Notes: generated by a model not told the origin, from the letters alone. A stretch of DNA of 64,000 nucleotides from Pontibacter flavimaris (GCF_001907195.1 NZ_LVWA01000004.1:558001-622000), one strand, 5' to 3'. Positions 34,122 to 43,361 are shown, numbered from the stretch's first letter. Numbers and translations are program-made.

Positions 34122-35420
34122 CTAATCACTGGTCTTCAACTCCTCCACCAGCGTCTCCAGTCCCATTCCCCGCGAGCCTTTAATGAGCACAAAACTCTCT
34201 GCAATAGGGTTCTTGCGCAGCCAGGTTTGCAGCTCCGGCTTTGTTTCAAAGTATAAAAAGCTATCCTTCACTACGGCAGCATACTGCATGTCTTTGCCGC
34301 AAAGTATAACCGTGTCGAAAGGCTGCTGGGCTACCACTTCTCCCAGGGCGCGGTGCTCGGCCTCGCTCTCAGCGCCCATCTCAAACATATCCCCCAGTAT
34401 AACCACCTTGCGCTCGGCATTCATGCTTCCGAAGTTGCGTACGGCGGCGGCCATGGAGGTGGGGTTGGCGTTGTAGGCGTCCAGGATGATGGTGTTGCTG
34501 CCCTGCTGCAGTACCTGCGAGCGGTTGTTTACCGGGCTGTAGGCGGCAATGGCCTCATTTGCTTGCTGCAGCGACACGCCAAAATGCTTGCCGATGCAGG
34601 CGGCCGCGGCCATGTTCTCGTAGTTGTAATTGCCCACCAGTTGCGTGTGCACTACGTTGCCTTCCTCATCCTTGTACACCACATAAGGCGAAGCCTCCAG
34701 CAGCTCGCTGTGGTAAAAATCGCCAGGGGCGGGGTAGGTTACTTTGCTTTCGATGCGGCGGCTCATTCGCAGCAGGTGTTCGTTGCCGGTGTTGATGAAC
34801 ACCGTGCCGCCGTGCTCCAGCAAGTGCACGTACAGCTCACTCTTGCCGCGGGCCACGCCTTCCAGGCTGCCAAATCCTTCTAAATGCGCTTTGCCGATGT
34901 TGGTGATCATGCCGTGCGTGGGCAGGGCGATGCTGGAGAGCAAGGCGATCTCGCCGATGTGGTTGGCCCCCATCTCGATAATGGCCATCTCATGCTCCGG
35001 GGTGATGCGCAGCAGCGTGAGCGGCACGCCGATGTGGTTGTTCAGGTTGCCCTGCGTGTAAAGCGTGTTGAATTTCTGGCTCAGCACCGCGTGTATCAAC
35101 TCCTTGGTGGTAGTTTTGCCGTTGGAGCCCGTAATACCGATGACCGGTATACTTAGCTGGCGGCGGTGGTGGCGCGCCAAATCCTGCAGCGCCTGTAGCG
35201 TGTCCTCCACCACAAACACATTCTCCGAGGCCATACTGGGGTCGTCCACCACGGCATACCTGGCCCCTTTCTCCAGCGCCATCTTGGCAAATTTGGCACC
35301 TTTAAAATTTGGCCCGTTCAGGGCGAAAAACATACTTTGGTCCTGGTCGGCGCGGGAGTCGGTGCTGACGTGGCGGCACTCGAGGTATTTTTGATATAGG
35401 AATTCGATATTGTTCTGCAT
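34122..35420 (-). CDS. murF: UDP-MurNAc-tripeptide:D-Ala-D-Ala ligase
   Basis: A 432-residue Mur ligase that adds D-Ala-D-Ala to the peptidoglycan precursor in the cytoplasm. The N-terminal MurF domain has STDSRADQDQSMFFALNG; the ATP loop is GITGSNGKTTTKELI near 97; IEMGANHIGEIALL and the C-terminal DAYNANPTSM and ILGDMFEMG motifs are MurF-specific. The ATG at 35420 fits the family length; the longer frame to 35492 has no support. No other mur/fts genes are adjacent, so it lies outside the usual dcw cluster. TTTG-N17-TATACTTTC at about 35467-35496 may be its promoter, with the abundant TATACTT word at the -7 position. Confidence 0.95.
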   Translation of the reverse strand: MQNNIEFLYQKYLECRHVSTDSRADQDQSMFFALNGPNFKGAKFAKMALEKGARYAVVDDPSMASENVFVVEDTLQALQDLARHHRRQLSIPVIGITGSNGKTTTKELIHAVLSQKFNTLYTQGNLNNHIGVPLTLLRITPEHEMAIIEMGANHIGEIALLSSIALPTHGMITNIGKAHLEGFGSLEGVARGKSELYVHLLEHGGTVFINTGNEHLLRMSRRIESKVTYPAPGDFYHSELLEASPYVVYKDEEGNVVHTQLVGNYNYENMAAAACIGKHFGVSLQQANEAIAAYSPVNNRSQVLQQGSNTIILDAYNANPTSMAAAVRNFGSMNAERKVVILGDMFEMGAESEAEHRALGEVVAQQPFDTVILCGKDMQYAAVVKDSFLYFETKPELQTWLRKNPIAESFVLIKGSRGMGLETLVEELKTSD

Positions 35421-35580
35421 GAAATGCTTAATTTTAGCTTGCGTCTGATGCTTTTGGTTACGTGCCTTAGCACTGAAAGTATAGCGGCACAATATACACC
35501 CAAATAGCTAAAAACGACAGCAGGCTGGCTTACGTTCACCTACATAACCCGCTACCCTCCAGGCGGCCAACCCCAAAACT

Positions 35581-37812
35581 ATGAAAGTATACCTACCGCT
35601 TCTGCTTATACTTTTATCCCTGCCCTGTGTCCTGGCGCAGCAGCAGGAGCCACTCCGTTTCCGGATGAGCCAAAGTATACCGGTTTCCGCTGCCTCCGGG
35701 CAACTGGCGCAACCCTGGAGCGGTGGCCTCAATTCGCCGCAGTTCTCCACCATCGACCTGAACCAGGATGGGCAGGATGATCTGTTCGCCTTCGACAGGC
35801 AGACGGCCAAAGTATACACCTGGCTGGCCGTGCAGGAGGCGGGGCAGTGGAAGTATAAGTATGCGCCGGCGTATGAAAGTATGTTCCCCAGCGACCTGGC
35901 CTATTGGGCACTGCTGCGCGACTACAATTGCGATGGGCTAAAGGATATTTTCACCAACTCGCCGCTGGGCATCCGGGTGCTCCGGCAGGAGCCGGGGGAG
36001 CCGCTACGGTTTACGGAGGTGACGGATGGGCTGCGCTACAAGAGCGGCCGCGTGAACATGCAGATGAACGCCACCGACATCCCCGCCATTACCGACATTG
36101 ACGGGGATGGCGACCTGGACATCCTGCTCACGAATTTTGCACAGGGTAGCCGGTTGGAGCTTTACCAGAACATGCAGGCCGAGCAGGGCTTGCCGTGCGC
36201 GTCGCTGGTGTATGAGCAGCAAAGCAACTGGTGGGGCGGCATTACCGAATGCGATGGCTGCAACGAGTTTAAGTTTGGCGAGCAGTGCGGGAGCAACCAC
36301 GGAGAAAGTATAGCCGCTCCCCTGCACTCGGGTCACGAAGGCTCCACCCACCTGCTGCTCGATATGGACGGGGATGGCGACATGGAATTGGTAATGGGTG
36401 GTGTGGCCTGCGGGAACCTGGTGCTGATGGAGAACAAAGGCGACCGCCAGAATGCCCGGATGGATAGTTTCCTGCCAGGCTTTCCTGCTGCAAACCCGGC
36501 CAGCTTTAACCTTTTTCCGGCTGCTTTCTACGAGGACATTACTTTTGATGGCGTGCCCGATTTACTGGTGACAACCCAGGCTTTTGAGGAGATCCATGAT
36601 ATGGATTTCCAGCGTTCCTCCTGGCTCTACCAGAATACCGGAGCTGCCGACAAGCCGGAGTTTGCGTTTGCGCAGGATGATTTTCTGCAAAGCCAGATGA
36701 TCGACTTAAGCGAAGGGGCTTACCCGGCTTTTGCCGACCTGGACGGCGACGGCGATTTGGACATGCTGGTGGGCAACGACGCCAGCTACCGCAACGACAC
36801 CTACAGCGGCTCCCTTAGCTTTTACCGCAACACAGGCACTTCCTCCGAGCCTGCCTTTGCGCTGGCAACCGATGATTTCCTGAAACTGCACAACAGGCAG
36901 CTGTATAGTATAAAACCAACTTTCGCCGATGTAAACGGTGACGGAAGAACGGATCTTATACTTACCCTGAAAGGCCACAGTGCCGGAAGCAACCGCATTG
37001 TATGGCTCCGGAACCTGGCAGCTACCGGTCAGCCGCCCGCCTTTGACTTTGCCCGGCAGCAGGAGCTTTTGAAAATTGCCGATGGCGACTCCCCCGCCTT
37101 TGCTGACCTGGACGGCGACGGCGACCTGGACATGTTGTTGGGCAAGGCGGCCAGCAACCTGGAGTTCTACCGCAACACCGGCACCGCCAACGCACCGGTT
37201 TATACATTGGAAAGCAGCAGCTTTGGCGGTATTGGCTATGACTTTGACAGGCGATACCTGCACCCCCTGATCTTTGACGTTGATGGCGATGGCCAGTTGG
37301 ATTTGCTCACGACGGACGATAGCGGAGAACTGCGCATCTACCGCCACATCACCCAGGACCTGAATGCTACCCTTACACCGGAAACAGAGCTGCTGGAGAA
37401 CGGGCTCACGCAGCAGGTGCAGGCCACTAGCCTCGGCCGTGGTCTAAGTATAGCCGCAGCGCCCTTGGGCGATAAGCGCTACCTGGTGCTGGGCTCCAAA
37501 GGGGGCGGTTTATACTTGCTCGAGCAGGTGGCAGGATACAAAGGTGTCTCGGAAACTGGCGAAAAACTCACCCTGCAAGTATATCCCAACCCGCATGAGA
37601 ACAACCGGGAAGAGCCGGTAAAAGTGCAGGCTTCAGAGCCGGTGCAACTGGAGGTATTTGATATGATAGGTAAGCGCGTGTACCGCAGCACGCACAGCCA
37701 GTATAGCCGCACGCATTCGCTACCGGTGCAGGGGCTGCAGGCAGGCATCTACATCATCCGTGCCGGAGCCGAGAGCGGGAGTCATGCGTCTATAAAACTG
37801 ATGGTGCGCTGA
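35581..37812 (+). CDS. FG-GAP/VCBS repeat protein with T9SS sorting domain
   Basis: A 743-residue secreted protein. After a signal peptide (ending VLAQ) come at least six FG-GAP/VCBS calcium-binding repeats with DxDGDGDLD motifs, for example ITDIDGDGDLDILL near 175, LLLDMDGDGDMELV near 260, FADLDGDGDLDMLVG near 380 and IFDVDGDGQLDLLT near 560, forming a beta-propeller. The last 80 residues are a type A T9SS sorting domain (LQVYPNPHENN, FDMIGKRVYRS, GIYIIRAG). Such proteins are exported to the cell surface; ligand unknown. Its stop codon overlaps the ATG of the next small gene (TGATG), so the pair is translationally coupled. Confidence 0.92.
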   Translation: MKVYLPLLLILLSLPCVLAQQQEPLRFRMSQSIPVSAASGQLAQPWSGGLNSPQFSTIDLNQDGQDDLFAFDRQTAKVYTWLAVQEAGQWKYKYAPAYESMFPSDLAYWALLRDYNCDGLKDIFTNSPLGIRVLRQEPGEPLRFTEVTDGLRYKSGRVNMQMNATDIPAITDIDGDGDLDILLTNFAQGSRLELYQNMQAEQGLPCASLVYEQQSNWWGGITECDGCNEFKFGEQCGSNHGESIAAPLHSGHEGSTHLLLDMDGDGDMELVMGGVACGNLVLMENKGDRQNARMDSFLPGFPAANPASFNLFPAAFYEDITFDGVPDLLVTTQAFEEIHDMDFQRSSWLYQNTGAADKPEFAFAQDDFLQSQMIDLSEGAYPAFADLDGDGDLDMLVGNDASYRNDTYSGSLSFYRNTGTSSEPAFALATDDFLKLHNRQLYSIKPTFADVNGDGRTDLILTLKGHSAGSNRIVWLRNLAATGQPPAFDFARQQELLKIADGDSPAFADLDGDGDLDMLLGKAASNLEFYRNTGTANAPVYTLESSSFGGIGYDFDRRYLHPLIFDVDGDGQLDLLTTDDSGELRIYRHITQDLNATLTPETELLENGLTQQVQATSLGRGLSIAAAPLGDKRYLVLGSKGGGLYLLEQVAGYKGVSETGEKLTLQVYPNPHENNREEPVKVQASEPVQLEVFDMIGKRVYRSTHSQYSRTHSLPVQGLQAGIYIIRAGAESGSHASIKLMVR

Positions 37813-38198
37813 TGCAGGCATTTTTATACTTCGATCTAAGTTCAGATACCTCTTTCCACAAACCAGTAGTGGAGCAGGTGCGCCAACGGATGCCCGCTGT
37901 TTCTGTTCTTGACCTGGATACACGTTCTGATGAACTCGTGCAACACTATGCCCTGCGCCTGCTCCGGGAATCCGAAAAAGCCGTGGTGTGCATGAAGGCT
38001 GATGATAGCGTTACGGAATTTGGCTCTCTGATGCCGCTGCTCGAGGAGTTGTTTGAGGAAGGGAAGCAGCGACTCGTGCTGTTGCAGGGGCAACATCCAC
38101 GCCTCCAGCGCATTTTCGCTGCCCGCCCGCAGGTGGTGTTTAAAGTAGTGGGGGAGGAGCAGGTAGTGGGGGAAGTAAACCGGTTTTTGGAAGTATGA
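37812..38198 (+). CDS. Hypothetical cytoplasmic protein coupled to FG-GAP gene
   Basis: A 128-residue protein without signal peptide or membrane segment and of no family I recognise. It looks alpha/beta: strands FLYFDLS, AVSVLDLD, AVVCMKAD, RLVLLQG and VVFKVVG alternate with helices, like a small Rossmann or flavodoxin-like fold. It begins at the A of a TGATG overlap with the preceding secreted protein, so its translation depends on that gene. The functional link between a surface protein and a cytosolic one is unclear. Confidence 0.65.
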   Translation: MQAFLYFDLSSDTSFHKPVVEQVRQRMPAVSVLDLDTRSDELVQHYALRLLRESEKAVVCMKADDSVTEFGSLMPLLEELFEEGKQRLVLLQGQHPRLQRIFAARPQVVFKVVGEEQVVGEVNRFLEV

Positions 38199-38239
38199 TT
38201 GATTTTGGCTGGACCTGGTGGGAGGCCAAGTTTCTCCGT

Positions 38240-38770
38240 TTTCTTTACTGGCGCAAGTCATCAGGCTTGTGTCCTTTTATGGTGTCGAGTCTGAGACTCC
38301 ACTGGCTTGGGAAGCCATACTTTATACTTAGGCTATACTTTTTACTTCAGTGTAACTTCCCTGAGCCGCTGCTTCCCGCATCTTGACACAAGCTATCCTT
38401 TCTAGCTCCCGCTGATCCTCTAGCCTTACATACCTACCGTTGCACCTCTGGCTTTGGCTCCCTCCAGCCCGGGAGGGCTCAACTCTCTTTGGCATCGCGC
38501 TGTGTTCCCTTCCTTTGCTCCTTCGTCGCAATGCCCTTACGGGCACCGGAATCTCACAAGGCGCTCAACCCAAGGACTGGGTATCATTCGATAGCCGCTG
38601 CTATTACGATTGTCCCCTTGAGGACAGGTAAGAACGAGAGTTAGAAACTTGCGACCATAGGTCAATAGGGGTTTTAAAGCAGCAGCTATAAAACTCATAC
38701 TTTAGTCAAAGTAGTTACTGGCTCCCCTCCTTGGACAAGGAGGGGTAGGGGTGGTTGGATTCGGTATCGT
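38240..38770 (+). repeat. Composite intergenic repeat, copy C
   Basis: The 38199-38953 gap has no supported gene. Parts in the same order as copy B: TACTGGCGCAAG...GCTTGTG (38247-38272), TATACTT-rich DNA (38316-38345), the conserved core 38401-38596 with hairpins AGCCCGGGAGGGCT and TGCCCTTACGGGCA and CCCAAGGACTGGG, then CCCCTCCTTGGACAAGGAGGGG with TAGGGGTGGTTGG (38714-38760). The GGACAGG half of the 20-base palindrome remains at 38622. After it, CCCTCTCCTG...AGGAGAGGG (38778-38806) forms another hairpin. Confidence 0.8.
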
Positions 38771-38953
38771 AAAGCTCCCTCTCCTGTTTTTAGGAGAGGG
38801 TTGGGTGAGGTTAAATTCCCCTCCTTTGGACTAGCCAAAACGCGGTTTTTGAGTTAGCGTAATTTTTCCGGGCAGGGAAACCACGGTAATGATGAAGCTC
38901 TATCTCCTGCTTTATACCAAACCAGATAAGTAGTAAGCAGAGCAAGTATAAAC

Positions 38954-39730
38954 TTAATCTTCTAAATGGAATCTATCTGCATCCAGATGCGCCGGAAAAG
39001 CCTCTCTGAAATCCTCCAGCTCCTGTTTGCGCAGCGTTACAGTATGGATTCCCTCCACTTCAGCCGTTTCCAGTAAGTGGTAACCTTTCGGGTGGATGAT
39101 GGCAGAGTCGCCGGAGTAGGCGTGGTCGTTGCTGTCGGTGCCGACGCGGTTGACGCCCACCACATAGGCCAGGTTTTCGATGGCGCGGGCCTGCAGCAGC
39201 GTGCTCCAAGGCTGGCGGCGTACTTTGGGCCAGTTGGCCACGTATAGCAGCAGGTCGTAAGCGTTGTCGGTGTTGCGGCTCCACACCGGGAAGCGCAGGT
39301 CGTAGCACACCAGTGGGCATACGTTCCAGCCCTTCAGTTCCACCAGCAGCCGCTCCTTGCCAGAGGTGTACGTATGATGCTCCTTGGCCATCCGGAACAG
39401 GTGCTTCTTATCGTAGGTGGCGTAGGTGCCGTCGGGGCGCACCCAGTAGAGGCGGTTCAGAAACCGGCCCCCTTCCTGCACCATCACGCTACCCGTTAGC
39501 ACCGCCTGGTGCCGCTGCGCCTCCTGTTTCATCCAGTCCAGCGTAGTTGTGTCGGCTTCCTCGGCTATGCCTTCCGGGGTCATGCTGAAGCCGGTGGTAA
39601 ACATCTCGGGCAGCACGATCAGGTCAGTCTGCGGGGCAGCGGCGGCCAGCTTCTCCGAAAACATACTCCTGTTGGCTTCGGCATCCTGCCAGTGCAGGTC
39701 CGTCTGTACTATGGTTACGCGTAAGTCCAT
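38954..39730 (-). CDS. yafV: Omega-amidase / nitrilase-family hydrolase YafV-like
   Basis: A 258-residue carbon-nitrogen hydrolase. The catalytic triad is visible: Glu in VLPEMFTTGFSM, Lys in YDKKHLFRM and Cys in LVCYDLRFPVW. The family (YafV/Nit2-like omega-amidases) hydrolyses alpha-ketoglutaramate and the ketomethionine amide analogue, products of glutamine-dependent transamination. The next gene upstream on the same strand is a methionine-type aminotransferase, which yields just such substrates, so the two fit a methionine-salvage role. The gap between them is 111 bases. Confidence 0.9.
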   Translation of the reverse strand: MDLRVTIVQTDLHWQDAEANRSMFSEKLAAAAPQTDLIVLPEMFTTGFSMTPEGIAEEADTTTLDWMKQEAQRHQAVLTGSVMVQEGGRFLNRLYWVRPDGTYATYDKKHLFRMAKEHHTYTSGKERLLVELKGWNVCPLVCYDLRFPVWSRNTDNAYDLLLYVANWPKVRRQPWSTLLQARAIENLAYVVGVNRVGTDSNDHAYSGDSAIIHPKGYHLLETAEVEGIHTVTLRKQELEDFREAFPAHLDADRFHLED

Positions 39731-39841
39731 TATCGTTATTCGTTACTCGTATTTCGTTGATCGGCAAAAGTATACGTACACTTATATTGGCAAAGTATAG
39801 AAAAGTCTTTTGTCTTTTGTCAAACTATCCTTTGTGAAAAT

Positions 39842-40990
39842 TTATACTTTAGCCAGCTTCTCGCCCGCAGCCCGCAGGGTGTCCTCACTCTTGGCAAAGC
39901 AGAAGCGCAGGTACTTGTTGTCGGTTTTGTCGTGGTAAAAGGCGGACACAGGAATGGCCGCCACGCCGGATTCAATAGTCAGGCGCCTGGCAAAGTCCAG
40001 GTCACGGGCATCGGTAATGCCGCTATACTTTGCCAGTTGAAAATACGTGCCCGCCGAGGGAATGACTTCAAAGCGTGTTTGTTGCAGCTGCTCCACAAAG
40101 TAATCGCGCTTGGCCTGGTAGAAACCGGGCAACTCCAGGTAATGGCGCTCCTCATCCATAAAATCAGCTAGGGCCAGCTGGAAAGGGGTGGCGGTGCTGA
40201 AGGTGATGAACTGGTGCATTTTGCGCAGCTCGGTGGTAAGCTGCGGCGGCGCTATGGCATAACCCACCTTCCAGCCGGTGGTGTGGTAGGTCTTCCCGAA
40301 CGAGGAGATAACAAAGCTCCGCGCGCGCAGCTGCGGGTGCTGCAGGGCGCTGTAGTGCTGCTGCCCGTCAAACACCATGTGTTCATATACCTCATCGCTC
40401 AATACCAGAATATCCGATCCCTCCAGCAGGTTAGCCAGCGTGTCCATATCCTGCTTTGTCATTACGGCGCCGGTAGGGTTGTGCGGGGTGTTGATGATGA
40501 TCATGCGGGTGCGGGAGGAGAGGCGCTTTTTCACCTGGTCCCAATCCACCGAAAAATCCGGCAGGGCCAGCGGCACGTAAATGGGCGAGCCGCCGCACAG
40601 CCGAATGACCGGGGCGTAGCTGTCGTAGCAGGGCTCCAGCACCACCACCTCATCGCCCGCTTTCACCACCGCCATGATGGCTGCGTTCAGCGCCTCGGTG
40701 GCCCCGGAGGTAACGGTGATCTCCGTGTCAGGGTCAGGCTGATAGCCATACATTTTCTCTGTTTTCAGGCTGATCTTCTGGCGCAGCTGTGGCATGCCGG
40801 CCATAGGCGCATACTGGTTAAAGCCCTCGTGCATATACCTGGTCACCAGGTCCATCAGCGGCTCCGGGCAGTTAAAGTCCGGGAAACCCTGCGACAGGTT
40901 AATGGCCTGGTGCTCGCTGGCCAGCGCCGACATGACGGTAAAGATGCTGGTGCCTACGTCAGGGAGTTTGCTCGAGGGATAATTTATCAT
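39842..40990 (-). CDS. PLP-dependent methionine/aromatic aminotransferase
   Basis: A 382-residue class I aminotransferase of the YbdL/kynurenine-aminotransferase type. The start is the ATG at 40990 (MINYPSSKLPDVGTSIFTVM); a frame open to 41317 has unlikely composition and overlaps the next gene. Motifs: INLSQGFPDFNCPEPL, VTSGATEALNAAIM, NTPHNPTGAVM and the PLP lysine in SSFGKTYHTTGWKVGY near residue 235. YbdL-type enzymes transaminate methionine with an alpha-keto acid. The downstream omega-amidase gene completes a glutamine transaminase-omega-amidase route; this pairing is known in other bacteria. Confidence 0.92.
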   Translation of the reverse strand: MINYPSSKLPDVGTSIFTVMSALASEHQAINLSQGFPDFNCPEPLMDLVTRYMHEGFNQYAPMAGMPQLRQKISLKTEKMYGYQPDPDTEITVTSGATEALNAAIMAVVKAGDEVVVLEPCYDSYAPVIRLCGGSPIYVPLALPDFSVDWDQVKKRLSSRTRMIIINTPHNPTGAVMTKQDMDTLANLLEGSDILVLSDEVYEHMVFDGQQHYSALQHPQLRARSFVISSFGKTYHTTGWKVGYAIAPPQLTTELRKMHQFITFSTATPFQLALADFMDEERHYLELPGFYQAKRDYFVEQLQQTRFEVIPSAGTYFQLAKYSGITDARDLDFARRLTIESGVAAIPVSAFYHDKTDNKYLRFCFAKSEDTLRAAGEKLAKV

Positions 40991-41046
40991 AAAGCTTTTG
41001 GCAAAGGGTGTCTGCAGTGCTACAGAAACTAAATATACGGATATTT

Positions 41047-41625
41047 CTAAAGTATAGCCTGCACCAGTTGCTGCACATACGGTATGGCATCGGCCTCGAA
41101 CCAGGGGTTGCGCCGCAGCCAGAACTGGTTGCGCGGCGAAGGGTGCGGCATGGGCATGTATTGTGGCAGGTACTCGTGCCAGTTGGCCACTGTTTCGGTT
41201 AAGGTAGGCTTCGCCTGGCCTCCCAGAAAATACTCCTGCGCATACTTGCCGATGAGCAGGGTGAGTTGGATGTGGGGCAGTTGGGCAAGCAGGCGCTGGT
41301 GCCAATGGAGGGCGCACTCCGGGCGGGGCGGCAGGTCGCCGGACTTGCCTTTGCCCGGGTAGCAGAAGCCCATGGGAATGATGGCCACCTTATCGGCATC
41401 GTAGAACACTTCCGGCTCCAGCCCCAGCCACTGCCGCAGGCGCTTGCCGCTCTGGTCGTTCCAGGGGATGCCGCTGGCGTGTACCTTGGTGCCTGGTGCC
41501 TGGCCCACCACCAGAAGCCTGGCGCTGCTGCTGGCCGCCAGTACAGGGCGCGGGCCCAGTGGCAGGTGCTCCTCGCAGATGCGGCACGCGCGTACCTGCT
41601 GCAGTAAACTCTCCAATTCCTCCAT
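41047..41625 (-). CDS. Uracil-DNA glycosylase-family protein
   Basis: A 192-residue protein of the UDG superfamily, COG1573-like. Motif A is LVVGQAPGTKVHASGIPWND near residue 40, and motif B is PMPHPSPRNQ near 160. The N-terminus has a CxxC pair (CRICEEHLPLG) but the full four-cysteine iron-sulfur set of family 4 is not seen, so it is a divergent member. Removal of uracil or another damaged base is expected; the true substrate needs test. The gene is 56 bases from the aminotransferase start and on the same strand. Confidence 0.85.
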   Translation of the reverse strand: MEELESLLQQVRACRICEEHLPLGPRPVLAASSSARLLVVGQAPGTKVHASGIPWNDQSGKRLRQWLGLEPEVFYDADKVAIIPMGFCYPGKGKSGDLPPRPECALHWHQRLLAQLPHIQLTLLIGKYAQEYFLGGQAKPTLTETVANWHEYLPQYMPMPHPSPRNQFWLRRNPWFEADAIPYVQQLVQAIL

Positions 41626-41712
41626 CGCTGTAAAGTTACAAAGTATAGGGCAGGGGAGTAGCGTCTTAGGGGCAGGATTTTATACTTTCATAAGTATAAG
41701 CGGTCTCAAAAC

Positions 41713-41735
41713 AAAAGCCGGTGTAGCCGGCTTTT
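41713..41735 (-). terminator. Terminator of His/Arg-rich protein gene
   Basis: Perfect stem AAAAGCCGG / CCGGCTTTT with a 5-base loop, active on either strand, 30 bases past the stop at 41765. Confidence 0.75.
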
Positions 41736-41764
41736 CTCTTTTATACTTTGGGTGGAGCGCAGGG

Positions 41765-42193
41765 CTAATTCTCATAGTCTTCCCAGAAACCATCGTAATG
41801 GCGGGGTGGGCGACGGTGCGGGTGCGGCATCAGCGGGTCCTCGAACCAGCGATCCTCCACGCGTTGGTTGCTTGGATCGAAGTGCGCGTCGCGCTGGCGC
41901 CAGGCAGGCTCGTGCGGAGGGCGCTGCTCGCCCCGGTGCAGGTGCTGGCCCGGGTGGCGCGGCTGGTACTGCTGCTCTGGCAACCAATCCTCCTCACGGT
42001 GGAACCTTCCCTCCCGCTCAAAACGGTCAGTGTCTTCGGGGTAGTGGCCTTGCTGTTGCAGGTGCGTGGCTGGCATGGGCTCCCCCCAGCGGCTCCTGAA
42101 GTCGTTGAAGTGCTCCGGATGGTGTGGGTGGCGGCGGTGCTGGCGGTGCTCCCAGTGGTGCGGGTGTCTTGGGTCTTGCTCTTCGTGCTGCAT
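41765..42193 (-). CDS. His/Arg-rich disordered protein
   Basis: A 142-residue protein of low complexity: about one residue in six is His, with many Arg, Pro, Glu and aromatic Trp/Tyr/Phe, and no signal peptide or membrane segment. It starts MQHEEQDPRHPHHWEHRQHRR. The sequence should be disordered and could bind metal or nucleic acid; this is inference. I recognise no family. It has its own terminator and is followed upstream by a second disordered protein on the same strand, both with promoters that I cannot define. Confidence 0.6.
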   Translation of the reverse strand: MQHEEQDPRHPHHWEHRQHRRHPHHPEHFNDFRSRWGEPMPATHLQQQGHYPEDTDRFEREGRFHREEDWLPEQQYQPRHPGQHLHRGEQRPPHEPAWRQRDAHFDPSNQRVEDRWFEDPLMPHPHRRPPRHYDGFWEDYEN

Positions 42194-42297
42194 GTTGCGT
42201 CTCTTTAATGGTACAAAATATTCGCTGAAAGGCCGGAGGTGTATAGGTGTACGGTGTGATAATGAGGATGTTCCTCTTTAAGATAGGCAAAAAGCCT

Positions 42298-42337
42298 AAA
42301 ATAACAAAGCCAGCTGGATGGCTGGCTTTGTTATTTT
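42298..42337 (-). terminator. Terminator of disordered protein gene
   Basis: Perfect 17-bp stem AAAATAACAAAGCCAGC / GCTGGCTTTGTTATTTT with a 6-base loop, able to work in both directions. Confidence 0.85.
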
Positions 42338-42392
42338 GCTAACTAAAACTAATCTACTACCAAATCTACCTAATCTACTAGGCCTATACGGT

Positions 42393-43220
42393 TTAGCGGC
42401 GATAGCGTTGGTTTCTGTCGATGCCTTTGTAGTAATCGTAGTTGCCTGAGTCGGTTTCGTCGGCCCAGCGCGGGCCTCCCTCATAGCCTCTGTCGTAGTT
42501 GCGGTCGCGGTAATTCTCAGAACCGTAACGCCTGTGCGAGTCCAGCCGGTCTGCGCCGCTCACGTGGTGCTGGCGCGGGTGGTAGTCCGGATTATCGGAG
42601 TGCCAGATATCGTTCCAGGTATCCTTTACCCGTTCTATAAAGCCACGGTTGTCGCGGGGGTATGGCGCTGTCGCGTCGCTGTCGGGGGTGTAGCGGCCCT
42701 CGGTATACCAGTTGTGCGAGCCGCTGCCGTAGCGGAAATCATCGTCCTTATAACGGCTGCGCGTACCCGGGCCCTCGTTCCAGGGCTGGTTTCGGCGGTC
42801 GTTCATGTCGCTGTAGTTGCCCTGCAGGGAGCCTCCCGGTGTTTGCGGGCGCTGCATGCTTTGCTGGCCGCTGCGGTTGCCATGGTCCAGGTAGTGGCTT
42901 TCATCGCGGTAGGCACTGCCGCTGCGGCTGCCGTAGTGGTCGCTGAGATGGGCGTTGCGGCCCTGCGCATACGTGGCGTTGCGGTCGTGCCGGTAGTTCT
43001 CGCCATACTTACGCTCATTGGTATCCTGGGCGCCTCGTGGGTTCGGGCCGGTATGGAAGAAGTTGCCCTCGCCCCACTCGCGGGTGCTGCCCTGGCCACC
43101 ACGGTAGCCATAGCGCTGCGCGTGCTCCCCCTGGTGCTGCTGGTCCTTGTCGTACAGTTTCTTGCCTATCTGCTGGTTATTGCGCCCGCTGCTATCGCGG
43201 TTCATCGGTTCGTTTTCCAT
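42393..43220 (-). CDS. Hydrophilic disordered protein, stress-type
   Basis: A 275-residue, very polar protein rich in Arg, Asp, Asn, Gly and Tyr, with no signal peptide or membrane helix. Repeated R-Y/N-G-R and DRNYDRGYEGG pieces give it a gel-like composition. One amphipathic segment near residue 195, RGFIERVKDTWNDIWHSD, resembles the SWFGD-type segments of Bacteroidota stress proteins. Such proteins are linked to desiccation or general stress, but the assignment here is a guess. The start could be ATG 43220 or the in-frame ATG 15 bases later. Flanked by strong terminators, so monocistronic. Confidence 0.6.
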   Translation of the reverse strand: MENEPMNRDSSGRNNQQIGKKLYDKDQQHQGEHAQRYGYRGGQGSTREWGEGNFFHTGPNPRGAQDTNERKYGENYRHDRNATYAQGRNAHLSDHYGSRSGSAYRDESHYLDHGNRSGQQSMQRPQTPGGSLQGNYSDMNDRRNQPWNEGPGTRSRYKDDDFRYGSGSHNWYTEGRYTPDSDATAPYPRDNRGFIERVKDTWNDIWHSDNPDYHPRQHHVSGADRLDSHRRYGSENYRDRNYDRGYEGGPRWADETDSGNYDYYKGIDRNQRYRR

Positions 43221-43330
43221 TTCCTAATCCTTATATTAATGTTTTACAATGCGTTAGCTAAAAAAGGCTGGGCTTATATTTACGGCAATGCAGGGGCTAT
43301 AGTTAGCCGGGGGCGGCAGGCACAAAAAAA

Positions 43331-43361
43331 CGGCGGCCCCCTTACAGGTAAGGGAGCCGCC
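43331..43361 (-). terminator. Terminator of response-regulator gene
   Basis: Stem CGGCGGCTCCCTTAC / GTAAGGGGGCCGCCG with one mismatch, followed by seven T on the minus strand, 23 bases past the stop at 43384. Confidence 0.85.
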
